DNA from: JAJPGZ01 sp038229295 | Lineage (GTDB): Bacteria; Verrucomicrobiota; Verrucomicrobiia; Chthoniobacterales; UBA10450 | Assembly: GCA_038229295.1 (NCBI GenBank) | Contig: JBBROO010000011.1 | Location: 7,361-71,360, forward strand | Length of the DNA: 64,000 bases | Direction of reading: 5' to 3' | In this document: positions 8,061-16,328 of the stretch, in pieces | Numbering within the stretch: position 1 is the first letter of the stretch | Layout: every line of letters starts with the position of its first letter | Translations under genes and position numbers: made by a program | The notes under the pieces: model-generated | The model's database searches: none | Told to the model about the DNA's origin: nothing | What the model saw: only the letters and a program-made list of their open reading frames with translations

Positions 8061-10064
8061 ATGAATCGTCCCGCTGACGTGATCTCGTTACCGAGCGCGC
8101 GCCCGGAACCGGCGCAATCGTATTTGCCTAACGACGCCCAGATCGCGACTGCGATCACTCGCGCGCAGGAAAATCTTTTGCGGCAACAAAAGCCGGACGG
8201 CCATTGGTGCGGCGAACTTTTGGTCGATAGCACGCTCTGCTCCGACTTCGTGCTCTTCATGCATTGGTGCGGCGAAGTCGATGCGCACATGCAGCAGCGT
8301 TGCGTCCGCCACATTTTGAAACGCCAATTGCCCGATGGCGGCTGGAACATCTACCACGGCGGCCCGAGCGAAATCAACGCCTCGGTCAAAGCTTACTTCG
8401 CGCTGAAACTCGCAGGCTATTCGCCCGACGCGCCGTTCATGCAGGAAGCGCGCGCGGACATCATGCGCCTCGGCGGCATCCCGCACATGAACACCTTCAG
8501 CAAACTTTACCTGGCGTTGTTAGGCGTGTTTCCGTGGAAATATTTGCCGACGATTCCGGTCGAGATGGTGCTGCTGCCGAGCTGGGCGCCGTTTCATATT
8601 TATAAAATGTCGTCGTGGAGTCGGGCCATGCTCGTGCCGCTCGCCATCATCAATCATTTCAAACCGACGCGCGTGTTGCCCGGCGAAAAGCAATTGCACG
8701 AGCTCTATCCGCTCGGCACCGAGCACCAGGATTTTCGATTGCCGCGCAGCGAACGCTTTTGGACGTGGCGAAACTTCTTCCTCCGCGTCGATGACGTTCT
8801 GAAGTTTTTGCACCCGCTCGGTTTTCGGCCGATGCGCCAGCGCGCACTCGAAGAATCGGAGCGCTGGATACTCGAGCGCATCGGCGAAGGAAGCGACGGA
8901 CTGGCGACAGTGTTTCCAGCCATGCTTAATTGTTTGATCGCGTTGCGCGTTCTGGGTTACGCGAAAACAGATCCTGTTTATGCCAAGGCCGCGAAAGATT
9001 TCGCCGGGCTCTTTGTCGATGACCCGGAAGATTTCCGCATTCAGCCGTGTCTCGCGCCGGTCTGGGACACAGCCATCAATATGATCTCACTCGCCGAATC
9101 CGGCGTGCCGCCCGATGAACCGGCGCTGCAGAAAGCGGCCGATTGGCTTTTGCAAAAGGAAGTGCGAATTCGCGGCGATTGGGCGGTGAACAATTCACAT
9201 CTCGAAGCGAGCGGCTGGGCCTTCGAATACAACAACGTTTTTTATCCCGACACCGACGACACGGCCATGGTCTTAATGGCGCTTCGGCTCGTTAGGCCGC
9301 AAGATCGACAATCACTCAATCAAGTCTTTGGCCGCGCGCTTGATTGGCAATTGAGCTTCCAATGTCGCGATGGCGGTTGGGGCGCGTTCGACAAAAACGT
9401 CACGACCGATTGGCTCGAAGACATGCCGTTCGCAGATCACAACGCCATTCTCGATCCCACCTGCAGCGATTTGACGGCGCGCACGCTGGAGTTGTTAGGC
9501 TACATCGGCTTCGATAAACGCAAGCCGTGCGTCCGCGACGCGATTCAATATTTGATCGACACGCAAGACGACGACGGCTCGTGGTACGGACGCTGGGGCG
9601 TGAATTACATTTACGGCACGTGGCAGGTCTTGCGCGGTTTGCGCGCGATCGACCACGACATGACGCAGGATTGGGTTTTGCGCGGACGCGATTGGCTTGA
9701 GAGCTGCCAGAACGACGACGGCGGCTGGGGCGAAACGTGCGCGACTTACGACGATCCAACATTGAAAGGCCGCGGCGAAAGCACGGCGTCACAAACGGCC
9801 TGGGCCTTAATGGGAATTTGCGCCTGCGGTCATCTCGATCGTCCGAGCATCCAACGCGGATTGCGTTTCCTGCTCAGCTCGCAAAAGGCGGACGGTTCAT
9901 GGGACGAACCGCAAATCACCGGCACCGGATTTCCGGGCGTGTTCTATTTAAAATACGATTTCTATCGCCAGAATTTCCCGCTGCTCGCGCTCGCGACTTA
10001 CGTGAATTATCGCAACGGCCTCGGACATCATCCGAGCTTCTATCGCTGCGACGCGCGCGTGTAG
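8061..10064 (+). CDS. shc: Squalene-hopene cyclase
   Basis: A 667-residue class II triterpene cyclase that folds squalene into hopene/hopanol on the membrane surface. The protonating DxDD motif is PDTDDTAM (Asp397, Asp399, Asp400). Repeated QW motifs are visible (QLPDGGWN, QKPDGHWCGE, QCRDGGWGAFD, QDDDGSWYGRWG, QNDDGGWGET, QKADGSWDE). Length is normal for bacterial Shc. The ATG at 8061 uses the last A of a dispersed 9-mer copy, and another copy follows the hpnH stop. It ends convergently with hicA. Confidence 0.96.
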   Translation: MNRPADVISLPSARPEPAQSYLPNDAQIATAITRAQENLLRQQKPDGHWCGELLVDSTLCSDFVLFMHWCGEVDAHMQQRCVRHILKRQLPDGGWNIYHGGPSEINASVKAYFALKLAGYSPDAPFMQEARADIMRLGGIPHMNTFSKLYLALLGVFPWKYLPTIPVEMVLLPSWAPFHIYKMSSWSRAMLVPLAIINHFKPTRVLPGEKQLHELYPLGTEHQDFRLPRSERFWTWRNFFLRVDDVLKFLHPLGFRPMRQRALEESERWILERIGEGSDGLATVFPAMLNCLIALRVLGYAKTDPVYAKAAKDFAGLFVDDPEDFRIQPCLAPVWDTAINMISLAESGVPPDEPALQKAADWLLQKEVRIRGDWAVNNSHLEASGWAFEYNNVFYPDTDDTAMVLMALRLVRPQDRQSLNQVFGRALDWQLSFQCRDGGWGAFDKNVTTDWLEDMPFADHNAILDPTCSDLTARTLELLGYIGFDKRKPCVRDAIQYLIDTQDDDGSWYGRWGVNYIYGTWQVLRGLRAIDHDMTQDWVLRGRDWLESCQNDDGGWGETCATYDDPTLKGRGESTASQTAWALMGICACGHLDRPSIQRGLRFLLSSQKADGSWDEPQITGTGFPGVFYLKYDFYRQNFPLLALATYVNYRNGLGHHPSFYRCDARV

Positions 10065-10070
10065 GATCGA

Positions 10071-10085
10071 TCCCGCTTAGCGGGA
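10071..10085. terminator. Hairpin between convergent shc and hicA
   Basis: TCCCGC-TTA-GCGGGA, a perfect 6-bp stem a few bases after the shc stop codon. No T-run follows, so it would be a weak or factor-assisted terminator. Confidence 0.4.
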
Positions 10086-10102
10086 CAAGATCGACATCTT
10101 CT

Positions 10103-10309
10103 TCAGAGGTCGGCTTCTTCAACTTCCGCAATCTTCATCAGCGCGCGAAGTAAACCGATCTTCAATGGCTCGTTGCCGTGCATCGGAATTACAATCCGTT
10201 CACGCCGCCCCGGTTTCGTAAAAACGTGATGGCTGCCATGAATTCGCGCCAGGATCCAACCGCGTTTTTGCACGATTCGCGCAAGGTCGCGTCCAGAAAT
10301 CTGCTTCAC
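10103..10309 (-). CDS. hicA: HicA family mRNA interferase toxin
   Basis: A 68-residue double-stranded-RNA-binding-fold toxin: MKQISGRDLARIVQKRGWILARIHGSHHVFTKPGRRERIVIPMHGN..LKIGLLRALMKIA. The catalytic His lies in GSHHVF and the IPMHG strand is typical. HicA cleaves mRNA until bound by HicB. It begins 4 bp inside the end of hicB (ATGA overlap), so here the antitoxin gene comes first, the reverse of many hicAB loci but common for this subtype. Confidence 0.93.
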   Translation of the reverse strand: MKQISGRDLARIVQKRGWILARIHGSHHVFTKPGRRERIVIPMHGNEPLKIGLLRALMKIAEVEEADL

Positions 10310-10509
10310 ACCGTCACTTCGACTACTCGATCTGCTTTGCCCAGCTGCGTGCCATTTTCTTCTGCAAGCAACCAGCCTTCTATTGCTTCGCGGACGTTAC
10401 TGCGAATTTCGTCAACAGTTTCGCCTTGAGAAACACATCCCGGCAGTGCCGGAACTTCTGCCCAGTAACCTCCTTCGTCCGCTCGGTGAATCAGCACTTT
10501 TAGAGTCAC
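10306..10509 (-). CDS. hicB: HicB family antitoxin
   Basis: A 67-residue protein from the GTG at 10507-10509: VTLKVLIHRADEGGYWAEVPALPGCVSQGETVDEIRSNVREAIEGWL. This is the partial RNase-H-like HicB fold (GYWAEVPALPGC is the signature). An upstream ATG (10576-10578) would add 23 residues with no family match, so the GTG is preferred. No C-terminal DNA-binding domain is visible. It neutralises HicA and may repress the operon. Confidence 0.88.
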   Translation of the reverse strand: MTLKVLIHRADEGGYWAEVPALPGCVSQGETVDEIRSNVREAIEGWLLAEENGTQLGKADRVVEVTV

Positions 10510-10655
10510 AACCAAAAAGCTTACCCTGCGAGCACGTTCTGAACAAGACGACAACGTCATTGTTGGCAAGATCGACATCTTCTTCGTCGATTGACCGCGA
10601 GAGTTTGCGGCTGCTTTTCATCGCAAACAGGTTGGGCTAGTTTCGTGCACGCAGA

Positions 10656-10775
10656 ATGCCCGATGAACTGAAGAACGCGCTGAGCGATTTTGTCCGCTTC
10701 GCGCAAAGCCTGAAAGGCGATAAAAAGAGCGAAGCGCAGGCTTTCCTCGATCATTTCTTTCCGCGAAATTGTTGA
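10656..10775 (+). pseudogene. N-terminal remnant of a DNA methyltransferase/restriction protein
   Basis: A 39-residue open frame, MPDELKNALSDFVRFAQ then SLKGDKKSEAQAFLDHFF, closed by a TGA right after. The SLKGDKKSEAQAFLDHFF pattern resembles the N-terminus of large class I DNA methyltransferases or MmeI-like enzymes, where it continues into a much longer protein. Here the continuation is gone and a complete type IIG enzyme starts 67 bp downstream. It is either a fossil of an older restriction system at this site or a short leader peptide; the homology is my recollection of the family start, not a search. Confidence 0.5.
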
Positions 10776-10842
10776 GCGCGGCGAAGATCGACAATCGCAC
10801 ATTTCGTCTTGTTGCGACTTCGAGCCCGCGCAAAATGTCAGA

Positions 10843-13800
10843 ATGCATCCGGAGTTCCCGCAGCGCCTTCACGAACTAGTCGAGCGCGCGAAGGAAATCC
10901 GGCGCAAAGGCATTGCCGGTGTCGACCCCGAGGAATACACGAAACAGCACCTCATCGAGCCATTGCTCGGAGCTCTCGGATATGCTTCTGACGACATTCG
11001 CAAGGAGTTTCACATCCTTGGCGACCAATGCGATTATCTGATTGAGCGCAGCCGTCCGTTGCTTTTTGTCGAAGCAAAGAAAGCTCCGACTGAATCGAAG
11101 AGAGGAGCGGAGAAGGATCTTTTCGAAGCGAATCGCGAACAAGTGCTCCGTTATCTGCGCAATTACCGGATCAGCCCGGAGCAGGTAAAAATGCCGCGCC
11201 CGGTAACGTGGCTGCTGCTGACGAACTTTGCGCAGCTTCACTTCATTCGGGTCAATGAAGAGGCGCCGACGTTCGCCTTTCGCCTCGACGAATTGGAAAA
11301 GCGCGCCGAAGAACTTTGGGAGTTGCTCGCGCCCGCTCGACTCGAAGCCGGCCGCATCGAGGAGCTTTACGATCAGGAACAGAAGGCCGATCTCGACCAG
11401 CGTTTCCTTGTCGATCTAAAGCAATGGCGGCTCATTCTCGCTAACGGGTTCGGCATTCGAAATCAAAAGGCGTCGCTCGCCGATCTGACAAGCGCGAGTC
11501 AGCAACTGCTTGATCGCTTTCTTTTTTGCCGAATGCTCGAAACGCATGGCTTGATTGAGTACAATAAACTCGCGCGCACGTTTGTCGGCTACGAAGAGCT
11601 TTACAGCCATTCTCCAAAAAGCTTTGCAGAGCTTCTTCGTGAATCGCTCTTCGAGGAAATTCGAGCGAAATTTAACACTGAGCTATTTGTCCAGCCGCAG
11701 CTCTGCGATACGCTCGAGATCGACAACGTCTTTCTCGCGGCCATCCTCGGTCACACACCATTGCCGGCAGAGGTGGCGTTGACCTGCGGCATCGAACACG
11801 GAGAGCTTTTTAGTTTTCGCCACCTCTACAGCTACGATTTTTCGCGGATGTCACACGACATCATGGGCGCGGTTTACGAGCGGTTCCTCGCCCACAAGCT
11901 CGGGCAGAAGAATGGCCGCATCGCCATCGAAGAGACCGATACGCTGCGAAAAAAGGAAGGCATTTACTACACGCCGCGTTACATCGTCGATTACATCATC
12001 GCCCACACTCTCGGCGGAAAAACGGCGCCGATTGTCGATCTTGCGATCGCATTTCTCCAAGAAAAGAGATACCGCGAAGCCCTGACGAAAATTCGCGAGC
12101 TATCGCAAATCAAAGTGCTCGACCCATCGATGGGCTCCGGCTCGTTTCTTCTGCGAGCGTTCGACCACTTGCTCGATTGCTACGACCGATACAATCGCGC
12201 CTGCCGCGATATCAAACAGACAGGACGCATTCGCGAAACGCCCGGCGAATTGTTCGGGAAAGAAAACGAAGTCGCCGAGGAAGTTTTCAATCCCGCTTTC
12301 CATATCCCGTCGGAAAATATCTTCGGTGTCGATCTTGACCCGCAGGCGGTCGAACTCGCTCGGCTCAACCTCTGGATGCGACTCATGATCGCCGAGCGCG
12401 ATTGGATGCGTGAGGAGTTGCGCACGAAAAAAACGAACGGCGTGCTGAGCCTGCTACCGTCGCTTGCGAAAAATCTTCAACGCGGCAACTCACTCATCTC
12501 AGATCCCGCTGTTGCCGGCGATGCGGCGTTCGATTGGCAAAAAGAATTTTCTGAAATCATGAATCGCGGCGGTTTCGATGTCGTCGTCGGCAATCCGCCG
12601 TACGAACGGATTCAAACCATGGCCGAGTACGCGCCCGAATCATTGGAGTTCCTGAAAGCCAATTACAAAACGGCCGAGTCAGGAAACTTCGACATCTACG
12701 TCTGCTTCGTCGAGAAAGGAATCACTCTGCTACGGAATGATGGACTGTTCGGCTACATTCTTCCGCACAAATTCTTTCAAGCGGAGTACGGGAAAGCGTT
12801 GCGTGAAATTCTAAGCGCAGGACAGCACGTACGTGCCGTTGTGCATTTTGGCGACCTTCAAATATTTCCTCGGGTCAGTACTTACACGTGCTTGCTGTTA
12901 TTAGGTAAATCAGCGTCCGATGTAATTGATTTTTCGCAGGTACGTACGATCGAAGAATTTCGTCGAACCCAAAAAGCGGATGTGCAGTTTTCTGTTCGCG
13001 CTACGCGATTGTCCTCCTCGCCGTGGAATTTCATAAGCGAAACGGATCGGGCGTGGATGAAGCGCGCGGAAAATGGCAGCTCTGAACTGGGTCAAGTAGC
13101 AGAAGCAATCTTTCAAGGAATTATTACTAGCGCAGACGACGTCTTCTTGTTTGATGCCGTTCCGTCAAAACGCGGAATGTGCAGCGTTTACTCTGTCGCT
13201 CTAGAAGAAAACATTGAGATAGAGGCAGCGCTCCTCAAACCGGTCGTACGCGCTGGGAAACTCGGTCGTTTTTGGGCGGAGGCCACATATCTGTTGCTGT
13301 TTCCATATCGTGTGGAAAGTGCTGAGGGGAGTTTACTCTCACCGAACGAACTCTCCGAAAAGTTTCCCAAGACGTGGAGTTATCTGCGACGCAACGAGTC
13401 ACAGCTACGTGCTCGCGAAAACGGCGCATTCGATAACGACCGCTGGTATGTAATGGGTCGATCTCAAAATCTTGGCGCATGGGAAGAGCCGAAGATTCTC
13501 GCTCCCTATATGATTCAACGCTTAGCCGCGTACTATGACACGCGGAACAACTACCTGGTAAACGTTACCACGGGCGGTTATGGCATTCGTTCAACGACAA
13601 TTGATCTTCGGTACCTCACGGCGCTTCTCAACAGTCGGTTACTAGATCGCTATCTGCGCTTGATCAGCACAAACTTCCGCGGCGGATATTTCGCGGCAAA
13701 TAAACAGTTCATTGAGCGACTCCCCATCAAAGTGAAAGGCGTGTCGAAAGCCATCTTGGCAGCACTAACGAATTTCGCGGATCAAATACAAAACGGGCAA

Positions 13801-14409
13801 ACGAAATTGCGCTCTTTTGCACCGTTCCTTTCTAAGAAGGTTTATCATCTACACCGAACATCTTGTTCGTTAGGCCACTACTTACAGAAGGATTACGCTG
13901 GTGCGGTCACATCCGAGATCTTGATCGATGACGTGATGCGGAAAGGTTTTCTGCACAAGATCGACATCGAGAGCGATAACTCGACGCTGGTGTTGAGCGC
14001 GCACATCTCGGCGCTGGCGAAAGACGAGCCGGAGATCGTTCCAATCCTGAGGATGCGTTTTGCCCATGCGCCGTTGCGTCAGTTCATCTACGCGTGCTGG
14101 CAACAGTTCCTTACCGAAAATGCGCGGCGCAAAAGATGGACGACTGGCAAACAGCCGGAAGAAATTTATCAGCGGATTGTGAATGCAGAAGAGCCGCTCG
14201 TCTTCTTTCACGCCAGCGCGCCGGACAATCTGCGCGTTATCACATCGCTCCTGGAGGCAGTCGCGGCCGAAGCCGGCGTTTCCGATCTCGCCGCGCTCGA
14301 AGCCGAAATCAAAGCGACCGATGAGAAGATCGACAAGTTGGTTTACGAACTTTACGGCCTAACAGACAAAGAGATAGCGACTGTTGAAGAAACCGCTGGA
14401 AACAAGTAA
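10843..14409 (+). CDS. Type IIG restriction-modification enzyme (fused nuclease and adenine methyltransferase)
   Basis: An 1188-residue single-chain restriction and modification protein. The N-terminal nuclease region has a PD-(D/E)xK-like core (Asp64, Glu77, Lys79 in CDYLIERSRPLLFVEAKK). The middle is an N6-adenine methyltransferase, with SAM motif DPSMGSGSF (about 427-435) and catalytic NPPY (584-587). The C-terminal third carries a TaqI/Eco57I-like target-recognition region (LGAWEEPKIL, YLTALLNSRLLDRYLR, KQFIERLPI). It would methylate host DNA and cut unmodified DNA; the recognition sequence cannot be read from the protein. Six copies of the dispersed 9-mer lie inside the gene. Confidence 0.9.
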   Translation: MHPEFPQRLHELVERAKEIRRKGIAGVDPEEYTKQHLIEPLLGALGYASDDIRKEFHILGDQCDYLIERSRPLLFVEAKKAPTESKRGAEKDLFEANREQVLRYLRNYRISPEQVKMPRPVTWLLLTNFAQLHFIRVNEEAPTFAFRLDELEKRAEELWELLAPARLEAGRIEELYDQEQKADLDQRFLVDLKQWRLILANGFGIRNQKASLADLTSASQQLLDRFLFCRMLETHGLIEYNKLARTFVGYEELYSHSPKSFAELLRESLFEEIRAKFNTELFVQPQLCDTLEIDNVFLAAILGHTPLPAEVALTCGIEHGELFSFRHLYSYDFSRMSHDIMGAVYERFLAHKLGQKNGRIAIEETDTLRKKEGIYYTPRYIVDYIIAHTLGGKTAPIVDLAIAFLQEKRYREALTKIRELSQIKVLDPSMGSGSFLLRAFDHLLDCYDRYNRACRDIKQTGRIRETPGELFGKENEVAEEVFNPAFHIPSENIFGVDLDPQAVELARLNLWMRLMIAERDWMREELRTKKTNGVLSLLPSLAKNLQRGNSLISDPAVAGDAAFDWQKEFSEIMNRGGFDVVVGNPPYERIQTMAEYAPESLEFLKANYKTAESGNFDIYVCFVEKGITLLRNDGLFGYILPHKFFQAEYGKALREILSAGQHVRAVVHFGDLQIFPRVSTYTCLLLLGKSASDVIDFSQVRTIEEFRRTQKADVQFSVRATRLSSSPWNFISETDRAWMKRAENGSSELGQVAEAIFQGIITSADDVFLFDAVPSKRGMCSVYSVALEENIEIEAALLKPVVRAGKLGRFWAEATYLLLFPYRVESAEGSLLSPNELSEKFPKTWSYLRRNESQLRARENGAFDNDRWYVMGRSQNLGAWEEPKILAPYMIQRLAAYYDTRNNYLVNVTTGGYGIRSTTIDLRYLTALLNSRLLDRYLRLISTNFRGGYFAANKQFIERLPIKVKGVSKAILAALTNFADQIQNGQTKLRSFAPFLSKKVYHLHRTSCSLGHYLQKDYAGAVTSEILIDDVMRKGFLHKIDIESDNSTLVLSAHISALAKDEPEIVPILRMRFAHAPLRQFIYACWQQFLTENARRKRWTTGKQPEEIYQRIVNAEEPLVFFHASAPDNLRVITSLLEAVAAEAGVSDLAALEAEIKATDEKIDKLVYELYGLTDKEIATVEETAGNK

Positions 14410-14418
14410 ACGAGTGTT

Positions 14419-14613
14419 GTGAGTGCTCGACGCAAGAAGACCGGCCGAATCAAGAACGCTACAGCGGCCAGCGCAGAAAAGGCCAAAGATGCCATGCGAT
14501 TCATATACCGACACCGGAAGGAAATCATGGAGGTTGTGACGCTTCTTGGAGCAATCGTGGGCACCGCATCGAGCGCGATCGGCAAGCCAAAGCGTTCTCG
14601 ACGGAGGCGGTAA
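14419..14613 (+). CDS. Small basic protein between the restriction enzyme and mrr
   Basis: A 64-residue reading frame from a GTG 9 bp after the type IIG stop: MSARRKKTGRIKNATAASAEKAKDA, then a helix and a hydrophobic stretch EVVTLLGAIVGTASSAIG, ending KPKRSRRRR. It could be a small membrane-anchored or nucleic-acid-binding helper. I do not recognise a family. Placement in a tight run (9 bp upstream gap, 1 bp before the mrr ATG) suggests translation with its neighbours. Confidence 0.5.
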   Translation: MSARRKKTGRIKNATAASAEKAKDAMRFIYRHRKEIMEVVTLLGAIVGTASSAIGKPKRSRRRR

Positions 14614-14614
14614 G

Positions 14615-15531
14615 ATGCCTATCCCGACTTATGATCAGCTTCTGAAGCCCTTGCTTGAACTGGCTGCGTCCGAAGAAATCACAAGGCGTTCTGCAACGGA
14701 TGCAATGATCCGCAAATTTGAGCTATCACCTGCTGAGATAGAACAACGTCTGCCCAGCGGCGGTTCGACTTATATCCGAAACCGGACTGGGTGGGCGATG
14801 ACCTTTCTCACGAAAGGAAATTTGATCGCGAAGGTTGCCCCTAAAACGTACCGCGCGACCGATGTCGGGCGCAAATTTCTCAGTGAGCATCCCGAAGGTC
14901 TTGCTTTATCCGACCTCGAGGCCATCCCGGGATGGGAAGAGGCTTGGAACACGAAAGCGAAGAGGCGGGAAGCGGCCGGCCTAACTAGCGCCGTATCCAA
15001 CGAGCAGAGGACATCCACACCCGATGAAAGAATCGAAGCCGCGTTCTCCGAGCTGCGCGAAACGTTGATTAGCGATTTGTTGTCGCAGCTCGCAAAGATC
15101 GATCCGTTTCGATTCGAACAGGTAGTCCTGGACCTATTAGTGGCGATGGGTTATGGCGGTTCGCGAAAAGAAGCTGCTGAAGTTACACAGAAACGGGCGA
15201 CGAAGGAATCGACGGCGTCATCAACGAAGATCGCCTCGGCCTCGACGTGATTTACATTCAAGCAAAGCGTTGGAAAGCGAATGTCGGGCGTCCCGAGATT
15301 CAAAGCTTTGTCGGCGCGCTCGCCGGTAAGAAAGCTAACAAAGGAATCTTTATCACGACTAGTTCCTTTCACGACAACGCGAGTAACTACGCTGACGGAC
15401 TAAATCACAAAGTAATTCTTATCGATGGTCGCCGCTTAGCGGAATTGATGATTGAGCACGGCATCGGCGTCGCGGAAGAACACGCTTACAGTATCAAGAA
15501 GATCGACAGCGACTACTTTGATGAAGCGTGA
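14615..15531 (+). pseudogene. mrr: Mrr-type restriction endonuclease, interrupted by a frameshift
   Basis: Together the two frames give about 305 residues, the usual length of Mrr, which cuts methylated DNA. Frame one has the Mrr winged-helix N-terminus (PTYDQLLKPLLELAA...) and starts the nuclease domain (FEQVVLDLLVAMGYGGS). At about 15191-15193, in CAGAAACGGG, the frame must shift by one base. The other frame then reads TGDEGIDGVINEDRLGLDVI followed by YIQAKRW and GIFITTSSF, carrying the catalytic Asp and QxK. Without the shift the first frame yields a protein lacking the active site. One lost A would explain it; a sequencing error or rare frameshifting are alternatives. Confidence 0.85.
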
Positions 15532-15592
15532 AGCGCGCGACGACCGGTTGCGGGATATTCGAAAGCGGCATCCGCGCTAAGTCTTTTTTGGT

Positions 15593-15613
15593 GGTCAGGC
15601 TGGAAGCCTGACC
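15593..15613. repeat. Perfect 8-bp palindrome in the mrr-sodA gap
   Basis: GGTCAGGC-TGGAA-GCCTGACC, followed at 15622-15634 by AGCC-AAGAT-GGCT. It lies in a 157-bp gene-free gap. The T-run is upstream of the stem, so it is not a standard terminator for mrr; it is more like a REP-type palindrome. Confidence 0.6.
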
Positions 15614-15654
15614 GCCGAGTCAGCCAAGATGGCTAACTTCCGACGCGCGCGCGA

Positions 15655-15682
15655 TTGACCGATTTTATTCGCGGCCTAAATT
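15655..15682 (+). promoter_or_regulatory. Putative sodA promoter
   Basis: TTGACC at 15655-15660 and TAAATT at 15677-15682 with a 16-base spacer. The -10 ends 6 bases before the sodA ATG, which again implies a leaderless transcript. Confidence 0.45.
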
Positions 15683-15688
15683 TTCAGC

Positions 15689-16297
15689 ATGGCCTACGAA
15701 TTACCGAAACTACCTTACGAATACAACGCGCTCGAACCGCACATCGACGCGCGCACGATGGAAATCCATCACAGCAAGCATCACCAGACTTACATCACCA
15801 ACCTGAACAACGCGCTCAAAGGCAAAGCCGATCTCGAAAACAAATCGGTCGAGGATTTGATCAAAAACCTAAACGACGTTCCCGAAGACATCCGCACGGT
15901 CGTGCGCAATAACGGCGGCGGTCACGCCAATCATTCCTTCTTCTGGAAAATCATGGGCCCGAACGCGGGCGGTGAACCCAGCGGCAAACTGGCCGACGAT
16001 ATCAAGGCAACTTTCGGCGGCTTCGATCAGCTTAAAGAAAAAATCGGTGCGGCCGGCGCGGGACGTTTCGGCAGCGGTTGGGCATGGTTGATCAAAAAAG
16101 GCGGCAAACTCGAAGTGATGTCGACGCCTAACCAAGACAGTCCGCTTATGGACGGCAACACGCCGATTCTGGGAGTGGACGTTTGGGAGCACGCTTACTA
16201 TCTCAATTATCAAAATCGCCGGCCTGATTACATCAAGGCCTGGTGGAACGTGGTGAATTGGGATGCCGTGGCGAAAAATTACGACGGCGCAAAATAA
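15689..16297 (+). CDS. sodA: Superoxide dismutase, manganese type
   Basis: A 202-residue Fe/Mn-family superoxide dismutase. Metal ligands are visible: the first His in MEIHHSKHHQTY, the second in GGGHANHSFFW, and Asp and His in DVWEHAYYL. GGGHANHSFFW and the downstream TPNQDSPLM are the pattern of Mn enzymes rather than Fe enzymes, which usually show a Gln earlier and a SNAGTP-type loop. There is no signal peptide, so it is cytoplasmic. A copy of the 9-mer follows the stop codon (16300), 31 bp before dapL. Confidence 0.95.
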   Translation: MAYELPKLPYEYNALEPHIDARTMEIHHSKHHQTYITNLNNALKGKADLENKSVEDLIKNLNDVPEDIRTVVRNNGGGHANHSFFWKIMGPNAGGEPSGKLADDIKATFGGFDQLKEKIGAAGAGRFGSGWAWLIKKGGKLEVMSTPNQDSPLMDGNTPILGVDVWEHAYYLNYQNRRPDYIKAWWNVVNWDAVAKNYDGAK

Positions 16298-16328
16298 GAT
16301 GTCGATCTTCGCTCGGGGCGGCGCGTAG

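Noticed and set aside
14546..14614. Upstream ATG for mrr at 14546
   Set aside because: It would place 23 residues inside the preceding gene in another frame; the ATG at 14615 begins the conserved Mrr N-terminus.
15593..15613. Hairpin after mrr as an intrinsic terminator
   Set aside because: The T-run is before, not after, the stem on the plus strand, so I list it as a repeat.
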